A stretch of 64,000 nt of DNA from Gelidibacter sediminis (GCF_004364975.1 NZ_SOBW01000008.1:680610-744609), one strand, 5' to 3'. Counted from the first letter of the stretch, positions 8,285 through 18,010 are shown. Translations and numbers: made by a program. Notes: generated by a model not told the origin, from the letters alone.

Positions 8285-9742
8285 ATGGGAATAGTCACCA
8301 ACCAATCTTTTAAGAATACCATCACCACGTATTTAGGGTTTGCCATTGGCGCTCTGAACACTTTGTACTTATATGCGTTCTTTATTTCTGATGTGCACTA
8401 TGGTCTGATTTCCTTTATGTTATCTACCGCGACCATTATGATGCCATTAATGGCATTTGGTGTGCACAATACCATGGTTAAATTCTACTCGACGTTCAAG
8501 ACGAAGAACTCGCTGAATAGCTTTTTGACACTCATGCTATTTTTGCCCTTGGCATTTATTATTCCGACTGGCTTAATAGGTATTTTTGCTTATAATAATA
8601 TTGCCAATTTTCTTTCACAAGAAAATCCTATTATAGGTAATTACATCTGGTATATCTATGCAGCGGCCATTGTAATGGCGTATTTTGAGGTGTTTTTTGC
8701 CTGGACAAAAACTCAAATGCAAACAGTATTTGGAAACTTCCTTAAAGAGGTTTTTCATCGCCTTGGCATTATGGTATTATTGTTTTGTGTCTATTTTAAA
8801 TGGATATCAGTAGATACATTTATTGCGGGCGTAATCGGGGTGTATACCTTACGTATGCTTATTATGATGTTTTACGCATTTAGCGTAAGATTACCGGTAT
8901 TTAAATTTAACAGACTTGACAGATTAAATCCAATTTTAAAATATACTTTTTTAATCATTATTGCTGGTTCAATAGCAACTGTGATTTTGGATATTGACAG
9001 TTTTATGTTAGGTATGTATATCCCTATAGAAAAAGTGGCTTACTATGGTGTAGCTATTTATATTGCTACGGTTATTGTAGTGCCTTCACGATCTATGCAA
9101 CAAATCCTTCAACCTTTAACGGCCAAGTATTTGAATGAAAAAAATAAAGTGGCGCTAGAGGATTTGTATGTCCGCAGTTCTCAGACCTTATTTATTATAG
9201 GAGGACTCATATTTTTACTCATCATCTTAAATATTAATTCACTTTATGAAACCATTCCGGAACAATTTAGTGGTGGCTTACTGGTAGTGTTTTTAGTAAG
9301 TATGGCTAAATTGTATGATTGTTTAATGGGGTGTAACAATGTCATTTTATTTAATAGTGATTATTACAGAGTTGTATTGTTGTTTGGCGTTATTTTGACC
9401 ATTCTTACGGTATTGCTCAACATGTTATTTATTCCAAGATTTGGCATAAATGGAGCCGCTTTTGCCACTTTCCTAGCGGTTACAGTTTATAATACAATAA
9501 AGATATATTTTGTGAAACTTAAATTCAATATGATGCCATTTACCATAGATACAGGAAAAGTTCTACTGTTGCTCATAGTAATGGCTGCCTTGTTTTACTT
9601 TTGGGAATTCCAATTTTACCCTCTTGTAAATATTGGCTTAAAATCGGCTTTAATTATTTTAATCTATGGGGTAGTTATATATAAATTAAAAGTTTCAGAT
9701 GACATCAATATTTTAATCAAAAAACATTTGAGAATCAGCTAG
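8285..9742 (+). CDS. Oligosaccharide flippase / polysaccharide biosynthesis membrane protein (MATE/MOP superfamily)
   Basis: 485 residues with about 12-14 hydrophobic helices and almost no soluble domain. The pattern of an N-terminal half starting MGIVTNQSFKNTITTYLGF and a second half with FIPRFGINGAAFATFLAVTVYN fits the Wzx-like flippases of the MOP superfamily, which move lipid-linked saccharides across the inner membrane. It closes the YfhO-GT4-flippase block. A long T run (9798-9811) without a convincing stem follows. Confidence 0.85.
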   Translation: MGIVTNQSFKNTITTYLGFAIGALNTLYLYAFFISDVHYGLISFMLSTATIMMPLMAFGVHNTMVKFYSTFKTKNSLNSFLTLMLFLPLAFIIPTGLIGIFAYNNIANFLSQENPIIGNYIWYIYAAAIVMAYFEVFFAWTKTQMQTVFGNFLKEVFHRLGIMVLLFCVYFKWISVDTFIAGVIGVYTLRMLIMMFYAFSVRLPVFKFNRLDRLNPILKYTFLIIIAGSIATVILDIDSFMLGMYIPIEKVAYYGVAIYIATVIVVPSRSMQQILQPLTAKYLNEKNKVALEDLYVRSSQTLFIIGGLIFLLIILNINSLYETIPEQFSGGLLVVFLVSMAKLYDCLMGCNNVILFNSDYYRVVLLFGVILTILTVLLNMLFIPRFGINGAAFATFLAVTVYNTIKIYFVKLKFNMMPFTIDTGKVLLLLIVMAALFYFWEFQFYPLVNIGLKSALIILIYGVVIYKLKVSDDINILIKKHLRIS

Positions 9743-9842
9743 GCGAGTTGATAAGCTAGTTTAAAATAGAAAATTTATTTATTAAGATTTAAGGCGGTTT
9801 TTTTTTTTTTTGCAAAAATCGCATCACTGTAAAAAGGAAAAT

Positions 9843-9876
9843 CCCGCAAGGTGCTTTGAGGCATACTACTTGCAGG
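9843..9876 (-). terminator. Possible terminator for the Tyr/Arg-rich secreted protein gene
   Basis: On the minus strand CCTGCAAG (9876-9869) can pair with CTTGCGGG (9850-9843), with an 18-nt loop, followed by ATTTTCCTTTTT. The large loop makes it uncertain. Confidence 0.4.
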
Positions 9877-9910
9877 ACATTCCAACTAACCAACCAAAAA
9901 TTTTATAGAG

Positions 9911-11185
9911 TTATAAGTTACCTCTACCTTGAGAAGATCTTGACCTTGAGTTAGATGCTTGTCTATCCATTTTAGGATTTGATCTACTAGATTTTTGCGT
10001 AGCACGTGTATTTCTACTAGCGCTTTCTGTTCTATTATATGTACGGGATGGGGCAGCATTAGGTTTTCTCTGCACTGATTTATTCTGATTCGATCTTGAC
10101 TGTACAGTTCTAGTTTGGGTTGGTTTTGCAGACTGGCTTCTTCTATCCCTATTAACCACATTGGTATTTTTAGTCGGTTGCTGAGAGGCGCCTCGTGATA
10201 CTGTTCTACTTTGCGTATTTCTATTTACAGATCTCGTTCCTTGAGTCTGTATATCGCGTTTATTACCTCTTGTTGCTTGCGGTGAACGCCTGTCTAAGGT
10301 TCTGCCTGTGGCCTCCCTTGTATTGGTTCTCGATATACCTTTTTCCGCCCTAGAATTGTCATAGCTTCTGGTTTCTTGCTGTGTACGGGAAATAGGTCTT
10401 TGAGAATTTACCTGACGCCCTCTTGTAGAACTTGATGTGCTTCTGCGTGCTGTAGCTTCCTGACGGTATCTATCACTACTGCGAGAGCTGGTTGCCACTG
10501 AATTTCTTCTACCAGAACTTTTAGAATAATGGCGTGGTTGTGGTGTGTATCTGACTGGTGCTCTATAATTGTTTGCATAAGGTCTATAATAATGGTGTCT
10601 TATTGGCTTGTAATGTTGTCTGTAAGGTTTCACGTATACTACACGATATTCATATGCGGGAACTGAATAATAACGGTGCCAAGGTCTGTGAACATAAACT
10701 CTGTTATACACATTAATATAACCTGAGTAGTGTGTGAATCTGTGATGACGGTCATAATATACATGTAATCCGCCAACCCGACTCACATAACCATAATTGT
10801 TATAATGGATGTTGACATTTCCGGCCTGGATTATACGTCCGTAGTAATCATAATAAATTGGAATGTTTTCAATTTGAATGATCGCACCATAATCGTCATA
10901 TTGTATATACGGGCTGTAATCATAACCTGTATTAAAACTGAATGATACATTAGGTGTATTGATGGAAACATGAGCATCAGGGCCATAATTTGGCGCATAG
11001 AAGTCAAATTGCCCATCAGGGAACACAGAAAATTCAATACCACCTTCGGTAAAAATAAAGGAATTACCATAACCTTTTTTAAAACCTTTCTTGTATGAAT
11101 TATCTTTAGCTAGGTTGGTGGTTGTTGCGTTTACTGATATCCCAATGAGGAACATTACAGTAAAAAGTAAAGCTAACTTTTTCAT
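9911..11185 (-). CDS. Secreted Tyr-rich repeat protein with a long, very basic Ser/Arg/Thr/Gln-rich tail
   Basis: 424 residues with a signal peptide (cleavage near ISVNA-TT). Residues about 30-175 carry imperfect repeats of about 20 residues built on a Tyr-Tyr-Asp-x-Tyr-Gly-x-Ile/Val motif (YDDYGAIIQIENI, YDYYGRIIQAGNV, YNNYGYVSRVGGL, then a His-rich copy). Residues about 175-212 are His/Tyr/Arg-rich. The last 210 or so residues are low complexity, dominated by Arg, Ser, Thr, Gln and Asn with hardly any acidic residues. Such a tail is probably disordered and could bind nucleic acid, acidic glycan or peptidoglycan. The N-terminal half resembles proteins called hypothetical in other flavobacteria. 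Function unknown. The gene is monocistronic. Confidence 0.7.
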   Translation of the reverse strand: MKKLALLFTVMFLIGISVNATTTNLAKDNSYKKGFKKGYGNSFIFTEGGIEFSVFPDGQFDFYAPNYGPDAHVSINTPNVSFSFNTGYDYSPYIQYDDYGAIIQIENIPIYYDYYGRIIQAGNVNIHYNNYGYVSRVGGLHVYYDRHHRFTHYSGYINVYNRVYVHRPWHRYYSVPAYEYRVVYVKPYRQHYKPIRHHYYRPYANNYRAPVRYTPQPRHYSKSSGRRNSVATSSRSSDRYRQEATARRSTSSSTRGRQVNSQRPISRTQQETRSYDNSRAEKGISRTNTREATGRTLDRRSPQATRGNKRDIQTQGTRSVNRNTQSRTVSRGASQQPTKNTNVVNRDRRSQSAKPTQTRTVQSRSNQNKSVQRKPNAAPSRTYNRTESASRNTRATQKSSRSNPKMDRQASNSRSRSSQGRGNL

Positions 11186-11401
11186 GAATGTTTGTTTTTT
11201 TGATTTATACGATTAGTGCAACACAAACAATGTGCCAAAAACTTTAAGAATTTATTATGATTTTGATTTTTAGCGAGTTATGAAATGTTAAGATGATTGA
11301 TTGCAATGTGCTATATAGGGTTAAGGGCATACTATTACCATTATGATGGATGTGATTATAGAAACAGAACACTCAGAATTATAAAAATATTATCAAAAAT
11401 A

Positions 11402-11427
11402 ACCCCCAAGATTTCCTGGGGCTTATT
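11402..11427 (-). terminator. Terminator of the AraC regulator gene
   Basis: On the minus strand GCCCCAGGAAATCTTGGGG forms a short GC-rich hairpin followed by TTATTTTTGAT, just past the stop at 11432. Confidence 0.65.
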
Positions 11428-11431
11428 CATG

Positions 11432-12355
11432 TTATATTATTTGATATTTAAACTTTTTTAAATAATCATTTGGCGATAATTCATATTTTTCTCTAAAGAT
11501 TTTAGAAAAATAACTTCTGCTGGTAAGCCCAATAGTATAAACTATTTGCGAAACATTTAATTCGGTGGTCCTCATTAGTTCTTCAGCTTTTTCAAGTCTG
11601 AAGTTTTTAATAAAAGAAGTGACGGTGTTGCCATAGAGTTCTCTAAATCCAGTTTGCAGCTTTTGTGGCGATAACGCTGATTTAAGACACAACATATCAA
11701 TATCAATTTGTTTAGCATAGTTTTCTTTGACGTATTGAATGCACTCATGAATTCTGTCAATTTCATCAGTCCTCAAATCTACTTGTCTATGAGCTCCATT
11801 AATAAATTGATTAAACTCCTCCAATTTTAAGCCTATTATAAGATTTGCATATCCACATAACATAAGTTGGTTGCCATTACATGTAGCTTTAAGGTTAATA
11901 AGATCGGTAATATAATTTGATAGCTTAATATTTGGTATGCCGGTGTACCAATACGCATTGTCCTCCTGAACTTTAAAATTAATACTGAAGAAATCCTCAT
12001 TAAAATCGCCTAGGGTTTCTATGTCTTCTACTCTAATAACACAAAAATGATAATGTTGGTCATTTTTAAGTGCCAATTCAATTTCTTGATCTTTTGTAAT
12101 CATTATGCTTTGGAACGTGCCAAGACTAATGTCTACAGTTTTCGATGCTGACACACAGTTTATATCAGATTTAAGGTTGTAAATGAATAGGATTCCGTTT
12201 TGGGGAGATTTGAATCGGGTGTGTCGTGGAGAATCTGTATGTAATTTATATTCTGTAACAACAAATGGATCATTTATATCCTGTGCCAGATGTTTTAATT
12301 TAGGGCTAGTATTCTGTAACGTTTGACTATTATAGTCCCTTGCTGATTGATTCAT
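11432..12355 (-). CDS. AraC-family transcriptional regulator
   Basis: 307 residues. The last 100 or so residues hold the double helix-turn-helix of AraC/XylS proteins: IDIDMLCLKSALSPQKLQTGF is helix pair one, and VSQIVYTIGLTSRSYFSKIF plus ELSPNDYLKKFK is helix pair two. The N-terminal 200 residues have no recognisable cupin motif and presumably sense a ligand or mediate dimerisation. The gene is transcribed away from the hydroxylase gene at 12947 across a 591-bp gap, so it may control that gene and itself; this is inference from position only. Confidence 0.85.
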   Translation of the reverse strand: MNQSARDYNSQTLQNTSPKLKHLAQDINDPFVVTEYKLHTDSPRHTRFKSPQNGILFIYNLKSDINCVSASKTVDISLGTFQSIMITKDQEIELALKNDQHYHFCVIRVEDIETLGDFNEDFFSINFKVQEDNAYWYTGIPNIKLSNYITDLINLKATCNGNQLMLCGYANLIIGLKLEEFNQFINGAHRQVDLRTDEIDRIHECIQYVKENYAKQIDIDMLCLKSALSPQKLQTGFRELYGNTVTSFIKNFRLEKAEELMRTTELNVSQIVYTIGLTSRSYFSKIFREKYELSPNDYLKKFKYQII

Positions 12356-12946
12356 AATTAAAATATTTGATAAGATTTCACTTAAGTTGATTACTATATG
12401 TACGTGTCATCTAAGTAAAGTAGCCTCATATGCTCACGAAACCCCATGTTAAAAATTGTACAATTGATTCTTAAATTATGTTAAGAACCAATTTAAAACT
12501 AGTCTATTGTTTTGATATTCAAATTTTTGCTTATTTTTAGTATTGTTTCTTTAATATGTAAGTAACGCGCTTATTCTTGTTATTTACTTTTAAAATAGGA
12601 TAGTGGGGATGGACAGCATTCAAACTACATAATTGACACTATTAAAACTCCAAAATGCGATAATGATATATTTGCCTCATTACATAACATAATTGTATTT
12701 TTATTGCGTGACAATAATTGCGATTTATGAGTAAACGTTGCCTAACAAGCACTTAATTATGTGACTATTATAGAAATATAATTTATAAAGGAATTAAATT
12801 ATATTCCCAAGTTTGAAGCAATTGGATATAAAACTGTGTGTATTCTCATAAATAAACTAAAACCCTCAACGAAAGCCAAAAATTATTACCTATCTTATCC
12901 GACTTAACATTTTGAGCAAATTTCTAGCTCTATTTTATACAATTAT
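12356..12946. other. 591-bp AT-rich intergenic region between araC-type and hydroxylase genes
   Basis: I see no gene in this stretch. It contains one TATATTTG -7-like box on the plus strand (12667-12674) without a well-spaced TTG, and no clear palindromic operator or hairpin. Its length is unusual for this compact genome and suggests regulatory content for the divergent pair. Confidence 0.5.
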
Positions 12947-13942
12947 ATGGATTTCACAAATCCCCTGGTATACGGGGTTCCTTTCTTTTTAGGTTTGATA
13001 TTATTAGAACTTACTTACAGTAAAACACATGATCACAAAGATTTATATCATTGGCGCGATTTGTTTTCTAGCGTTGGTATGGGCGTTGGCTCTGCAATTA
13101 TAGCGCCATTAGTGAAAACTATTACGGTCATTTTATTGTTTAGTTTTGTTTATGATCTTTTTAACCCTTTGATAAATGGCGTACGCACTAACATTATGGG
13201 CTATGAGTCTTTTGGATATGCGTGGTATGTATGGGTTTTTTGCATGCTTTGTGATGACTTTTCGTATTATTGGTTCCACAGGCAAAACCATATGGTTCGG
13301 TTTTTTTGGGCCGCCCATATTGTGCATCACTCCTCCGATAATTTTAATTTAGGTACGGCAGTACGAAATGGTTGGTTTACCATATTCTATAAACCATTAT
13401 TTTATGTATGGATTGTGGCTATAGGCTTTCCGCCTGAAATGCTTGTGGTCTGTTTAGGAATTGAGGCGCTTTGGCAATTTCAATTGCATACTGTATTTAT
13501 CCCAAAGTTAGGTTTCTTAGATAGATTTTTAAATACACATACCATGCATCAGGTGCACCATGCGTGTAATATTGAATATATGGACAAAAATCACGGAGGA
13601 ATTTTAAATGTTTTTGACCGCATTTTTGGTACTTGGAAACCTCTTGATGAACGTATTGACATATCCTACGGTGTAACCCAGCCACCAGATTCTTATAATA
13701 TATGGGTCATACTAACACATGAATATGCTGATATTTGGAAGGATATGAAAAAGTCGAAAAATCTTAAGCATAAATTCATGTATGTTTTTGGACCTCCCGG
13801 TTGGAGCCATGATGGAAGCACTAAAACTGTAAAGCAAATCAGGAACGAAATGGCGATAGAAAAAGCACAATTGGAGAAAGCTCAAAAAGACAAGAAACAA
13901 ACTAAAAAAAATGCTGCTAAAGTGATGGCTGCAAGCGCTTAA
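12947..13942 (+). CDS. Sterol desaturase/fatty acid hydroxylase superfamily membrane protein
   Basis: 331 residues. Three His clusters, HRQNH, HIVHH and HTMHQVHH, form the di-iron site of the fatty-acid hydroxylase/sterol desaturase superfamily, set between membrane helices (about residues 8-25, 48-70, 90-110, 150-175). The enzyme would use O2 to hydroxylate or desaturate a lipid chain. The C-terminal 25 residues are a Lys/Ala/Gln-rich helix that probably lies in the cytoplasm. Bacteroidota members often act on hydroxy fatty acids or ornithine-type lipids, but the substrate here is unknown. The gene stands alone, with the AraC regulator upstream on the other strand. Confidence 0.85.
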   Translation: MDFTNPLVYGVPFFLGLILLELTYSKTHDHKDLYHWRDLFSSVGMGVGSAIIAPLVKTITVILLFSFVYDLFNPLINGVRTNIMGYESFGYAWYVWVFCMLCDDFSYYWFHRQNHMVRFFWAAHIVHHSSDNFNLGTAVRNGWFTIFYKPLFYVWIVAIGFPPEMLVVCLGIEALWQFQLHTVFIPKLGFLDRFLNTHTMHQVHHACNIEYMDKNHGGILNVFDRIFGTWKPLDERIDISYGVTQPPDSYNIWVILTHEYADIWKDMKKSKNLKHKFMYVFGPPGWSHDGSTKTVKQIRNEMAIEKAQLEKAQKDKKQTKKNAAKVMAASA

Positions 13943-14080
13943 TAGTTTCTATATCCATCCTATGGCCATTTATTGAACATTAATTAGGCTTGTTAAATTT
14001 GTAATTTTTAGATTTTTGTGTAATTAAACCATACATAATTTTTACTACATTTAAAGTACCAATAATCCAACAACTAGTGT

Positions 14081-15130
14081 ATGTCAAGATCATTGACGGA
14101 TTGTAATAATTGTCTACAACGTTTTAAAAGTCATTATCCGTTTTGTCCTTACTGCGGGCAAAAAGCAAACGATCAGTTAACTTTAGGGGTGCTTTTCAAT
14201 AATACGCTAAGCAATTACTTTTCAGTAGATGCTCGATTTTTTAAAAGTTTTATACCCTTACTTCTAAAACCTGGATATCTAGCGAAACAATTTGTAAAGG
14301 GAAGAAGGCTGTTGTACTTGCATCCGGCCCAGATGTATTTGTTTATCTCCATTGTATTTTTCTTTTTATTTTCATTTATCAGCCGAGATCAGGCAGAGTT
14401 TATAGATACACAGATTAAAAAGGATATTGAACGGAGTGAACGTTATAAAGACTCTGTTGGAAGTAGCATGAACCCTAAAACGAACGTGCTTTTAAGTAAC
14501 CCTGACTCAATTGAAGTTAAAGAATTAGTGGCTAACACTGAAAATGATATTTTAAAGCCGAAGGAAAAGAATAACGGGTTCCTTGATTTCAATCTCACTG
14601 AAATGGAAATAGACTCCATGATTGCTGCAGGGGCTTCAGATCAACAAATTTATAAGGCAATGGGAATGACGTCGGAGGATGGTTTTTTCAAAAAACGCGT
14701 TTATAAGCAAGCTATCAAATTCATGAGAAGTAAAAGTGGAGGCTCAATTTTTAATGCCTTTACTGATAGCATACCTTTGGCAATGTTTATTTTATTGCCA
14801 ATTTTCGCGTTGATCTTAAAAGTCTTTTATTATAAAAAAGGCTGGTTTGCCCACCATTTGGTCTTTAGTTTTTACTTTTTTGCTTTTATTTTTGCCATGT
14901 TAACGCTTATTGTGATAGGCAATTTAATATGGAATGAATTTCCTGGATGGCTCGTCACATTAATGGTGCTTTCAATTTTTCTTTATTTATATGTGGGTTT
15001 AAAACGTTTTTACGAACAAGGTTGGGCCTTAAGCTTAATAAAAACTAACGTCATCAGCTTTTTGTTTTTATTGTTCGTGTTGCCATTTGCAATCATTATA
15101 ATGGGTGTCATGGCATTTTTATTTTATTGA
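14081..15130 (+). CDS. DUF3667 domain membrane protein with N-terminal zinc ribbon
   Basis: 349 residues. The N terminus has CNNCLQRF...CPYCGQKA (two CxxC pairs), a zinc ribbon. It is followed by FKSFIPLLLKPGYLAKQFVKGRR and a helix reading HPAQMYLFISIVFFFLF, the DUF3667 signature. A charged cytoplasmic or periplasmic section (about 105-220) and four more helices follow. Function is unknown in the family. Its TGA stop (15128-15130) abuts the uvrA stop on the other strand with no base between. Confidence 0.8.
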   Translation: MSRSLTDCNNCLQRFKSHYPFCPYCGQKANDQLTLGVLFNNTLSNYFSVDARFFKSFIPLLLKPGYLAKQFVKGRRLLYLHPAQMYLFISIVFFFLFSFISRDQAEFIDTQIKKDIERSERYKDSVGSSMNPKTNVLLSNPDSIEVKELVANTENDILKPKEKNNGFLDFNLTEMEIDSMIAAGASDQQIYKAMGMTSEDGFFKKRVYKQAIKFMRSKSGGSIFNAFTDSIPLAMFILLPIFALILKVFYYKKGWFAHHLVFSFYFFAFIFAMLTLIVIGNLIWNEFPGWLVTLMVLSIFLYLYVGLKRFYEQGWALSLIKTNVISFLFLLFVLPFAIIIMGVMAFLFY

Positions 15131-17920
15131 TCAGATTTTATCTTTCAGGTATTTACCAGTTACGGATTGTTTATTTTGAACTAATTCTTCGGGAGTACCT
15201 TCTGCTACAACGTGACCACCTCGTTCACCACCCTCTGGTCCTAAATCGACAATGTAATCTGCACATTTAATTAATTCAAGATTATGTTCAATCACAATAA
15301 TGGAATGACCTTGAGCAATCAATGCTTGAAAAGATTTCAATAGCTTTTTGATGTCATGAAAATGGAGTCCTGTGGTTGGTTCATCAAAAATAAATAAGGC
15401 ATTATCACTCTTACTTCCTTTACCAAGAAAAGTTGCTAGTTTAATACGTTGCGCCTCTCCACCTGAAAGAGTTGATGAACTTTGGCCTAATGTCACATAG
15501 CCCAATCCCACATCTTGCAAAGGCTGTAATTTACTTTGTATTTTAGTTTGCTGATGCTTTTCAAAAAAGGCTATGGCATCATCAATGGTCATACTTAGAA
15601 CGTCATCAATATTTTTATCTTCAAAAGTAACTTCTAAAACTTCTTTTTTAAACCGCTTTCCATTACAGGTTTCACACGTCAGATGCACATCAGCCATAAA
15701 TTGCATTTCTATAGTCACTTCACCGTCGCCTTTACAAGTTTCACAACGGCCACCATCTACATTAAAACTGAAGTGTTTGGCCTGGTAATTTCTAATTTTA
15801 CTTAATTTCTGATTCGCATAAAGTGCTCTAATATCGTCATAGGCCTTCACATAAGTTACCGGATTTGAACGCGAAGAACGACCAATAGGGTTTTGATCCA
15901 CAAACTCAATGTGTTTGATGTTTTTGTAATTGCCTTTAAGCTCAGAGAATTGCCCTGGCTTATCCCCAAAACCTGTCAACTCTTTCTGGATGGCTGGGAA
16001 TAGTATTTTCTTTACCAAGGTACTCTTTCCGCTTCCAGAAACCCCTGTAATTACCGTTAGCATATCTAAAGGCAGGGTCACATCTACATTTTGTAAATTA
16101 TGTTCTCTGGCACCAATAATATCAATATGATATTTTGACGTGCGTCGTTTTTTAGGGACTTCAATTTTTAAGTTGCCATTGAGGTACTGTGCAGTTAACG
16201 ATTCAGATTTCAAGATATCCTCATAAGTGCCAGCGGCAACCACTTCGCCACCAATAGTGCCAGCTTCAGGGCCAATGTCAATGATTTCGTCTGCTGCCTG
16301 CATGATGTCTTCATCATGTTCTACCACAATCACTGTATTGCCTAAATCGCGTAATGCTTTTAAAACTACAATGAGTTTTTCTGTATCTTTTGGGTGTAGC
16401 CCAATACTGGGTTCATCCAGAATATACATTGAACCCACCAAGCTGCTACCCAAGGAAGTTGCGAGATTGATACGCTGACTTTCGCCACCTGATAAGGTAT
16501 TGGATTTTCGATTAAGGGTTAAATAATCGAGTCCCACATTGGATAAAAATGCCAGTCTCTTTGAAATTTCCTTTAATAAGCGTTTTGCGATAGTAGCGTC
16601 ATAATCATTCAGTTTAAGCTGATTAAAAAACACTATAAGTTTATTTAGAGGCATTGTCACTAAATCAGTGATGGGTACACCTCCAACTTTTACATAATTC
16701 GCCTCTGGTCTTAAACGCTTGCCATGACATTTGCTGCACTTTGTCTTTCCTCTGTAGCGCGACAACATCACTCGATTCTGAATTTTATAAGCTTTCGATT
16801 CCAATTCGGCAAAAAAACCATTAAGGCCATCAAAATATCTATTGCCTTCCCAAATTAATTCTTTTTGGGCTTCGGTTAATTGATAATAAGGTTTATGAAT
16901 AGGAAAGTCAAACTTATGGGAATTGTTGACCAATTGATCTCTATAGTAGCTCATACTCTCGCCACGCCAAGGGAAAATCGCATTTTCATACACAGATAGT
17001 GCGGTATTAGGAATAACTAAATCTTCATCAATACCAATAACATCACCATAACCTTCGCATTTTGGGCAGGCCCCATAAGGGTTGTTAAAGCTGAACAAAT
17101 GCACGTTTGGTTCTAAAAACGTCATGTTATCCAATTCAAACTTATTATTGAAGGTTATTTGTTTAGTGCTCGAGAGCGATTCTATAATAGTCGTGCCTTT
17201 ACCTTCAAAAAAGGACGTCTCAATGGCATCCGCTAAACGGTTGTAAAAATCTTCCTCATGTTTTACAACAATTCTATCTACTACTAAAGACAGCTCATTT
17301 TTAAGGTTTTTTTCAAGAGCTTCTTCAATTCGCAACACTTCGTTTTTGTGTTTTACACGAGCGTATCCCTGTTGTTGAAGCACTTTCAACTTATCAGTCA
17401 TGGTTCTTCCTTCTTCTAAGCTTATAGGGGCTAGGAGCAAAAGCTTATCGCCATCATCAAAAGATTTCACCAAATTCAGAACGTCGGCAGTGGTGTGTTT
17501 TTTAACCAATTCTCCGGAAATAGGGGAGTATGTTTTGCCAATTCTGGCATACAACAATTTTAAATAATCATATATTTCAGTTGTAGTACCTACGGTAGAG
17601 CGGGGATTGGTAGAATTAACCTTTTGCTCAATGGCAATGGCTGGCGCGATACCTTTTATATATTCTACTTTTGGTTTGTTAAGTCGCCCCAAGAATTGAC
17701 GGGCATAACTAGACAAGCTTTCCACATAACGCCTTTGGCCTTCAGCATACAAAGTGTCAAATGCTAAACTAGACTTACCGGAGCCAGACAGACCAGTAAT
17801 GACCACTAACTTATTGCGCGGAATCACCACATCTAAATTTTTTAGATTATGAAGATTCGCACCTTTAATAATGATATTTTGCTTGGGATCTACTTCGGAA
17901 AGATTAACGTTCATGGTCAT
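15131..17920 (-). CDS. uvrA: Excinuclease ABC subunit A (UvrA)
   Basis: 929 residues, normal for UvrA. It is the damage-recognition ATPase of nucleotide excision repair and works as a dimer with UvrB. Visible are Walker A GLSGSGKSS at 43-51, a first zinc module (CPKCEGYG and CSKCHGKR), signature LSGGESQRINLA, second Walker A GVSGSGKSTL, the C-terminal zinc finger CETCKGDG...CETCNGKR, and the second signature LSGGEAQRIKLA. Starts at 17920 (MTMNV) and 17914 (MNVNL) are both possible; the predicted promoter 17965-17937 allows either. No uvrB or uvrC is in the window. Confidence 0.97.
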   Translation of the reverse strand: MTMNVNLSEVDPKQNIIIKGANLHNLKNLDVVIPRNKLVVITGLSGSGKSSLAFDTLYAEGQRRYVESLSSYARQFLGRLNKPKVEYIKGIAPAIAIEQKVNSTNPRSTVGTTTEIYDYLKLLYARIGKTYSPISGELVKKHTTADVLNLVKSFDDGDKLLLLAPISLEEGRTMTDKLKVLQQQGYARVKHKNEVLRIEEALEKNLKNELSLVVDRIVVKHEEDFYNRLADAIETSFFEGKGTTIIESLSSTKQITFNNKFELDNMTFLEPNVHLFSFNNPYGACPKCEGYGDVIGIDEDLVIPNTALSVYENAIFPWRGESMSYYRDQLVNNSHKFDFPIHKPYYQLTEAQKELIWEGNRYFDGLNGFFAELESKAYKIQNRVMLSRYRGKTKCSKCHGKRLRPEANYVKVGGVPITDLVTMPLNKLIVFFNQLKLNDYDATIAKRLLKEISKRLAFLSNVGLDYLTLNRKSNTLSGGESQRINLATSLGSSLVGSMYILDEPSIGLHPKDTEKLIVVLKALRDLGNTVIVVEHDEDIMQAADEIIDIGPEAGTIGGEVVAAGTYEDILKSESLTAQYLNGNLKIEVPKKRRTSKYHIDIIGAREHNLQNVDVTLPLDMLTVITGVSGSGKSTLVKKILFPAIQKELTGFGDKPGQFSELKGNYKNIKHIEFVDQNPIGRSSRSNPVTYVKAYDDIRALYANQKLSKIRNYQAKHFSFNVDGGRCETCKGDGEVTIEMQFMADVHLTCETCNGKRFKKEVLEVTFEDKNIDDVLSMTIDDAIAFFEKHQQTKIQSKLQPLQDVGLGYVTLGQSSSTLSGGEAQRIKLATFLGKGSKSDNALFIFDEPTTGLHFHDIKKLLKSFQALIAQGHSIIVIEHNLELIKCADYIVDLGPEGGERGGHVVAEGTPEELVQNKQSVTGKYLKDKI

Positions 17921-17936
17921 TTTGCATATAAGAATG

Positions 17937-17965
17937 CAAAGATACTACATCTAGGGCAGTCCCAA
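17937..17965 (-). promoter_or_regulatory. uvrA promoter (TTG-18-TATCTTTG)
   Basis: On the minus strand TTG at 17965-17963, an 18-bp spacer and TATCTTTG at 17944-17937 match the Bacteroidota -33/-7 consensus well. The uvrA start follows after about 17-23 bp. Confidence 0.6.
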
Positions 17966-18010
17966 AATAAAGTTATTGTGCAATAAAATGTTAAAGTTTC
18001 AGTTGATTTT

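Noticed and set aside
9798-9811. Run of 14 T after the flippase gene
   Set aside because: It looks like a terminator tail but has no stable stem directly upstream; it may simply be a homopolymer.
9886-10161. 91-codon ORF on the minus strand
   Set aside because: It overlaps the secreted protein's basic tail in another frame. Its composition reflects the low-complexity DNA rather than a separate gene.
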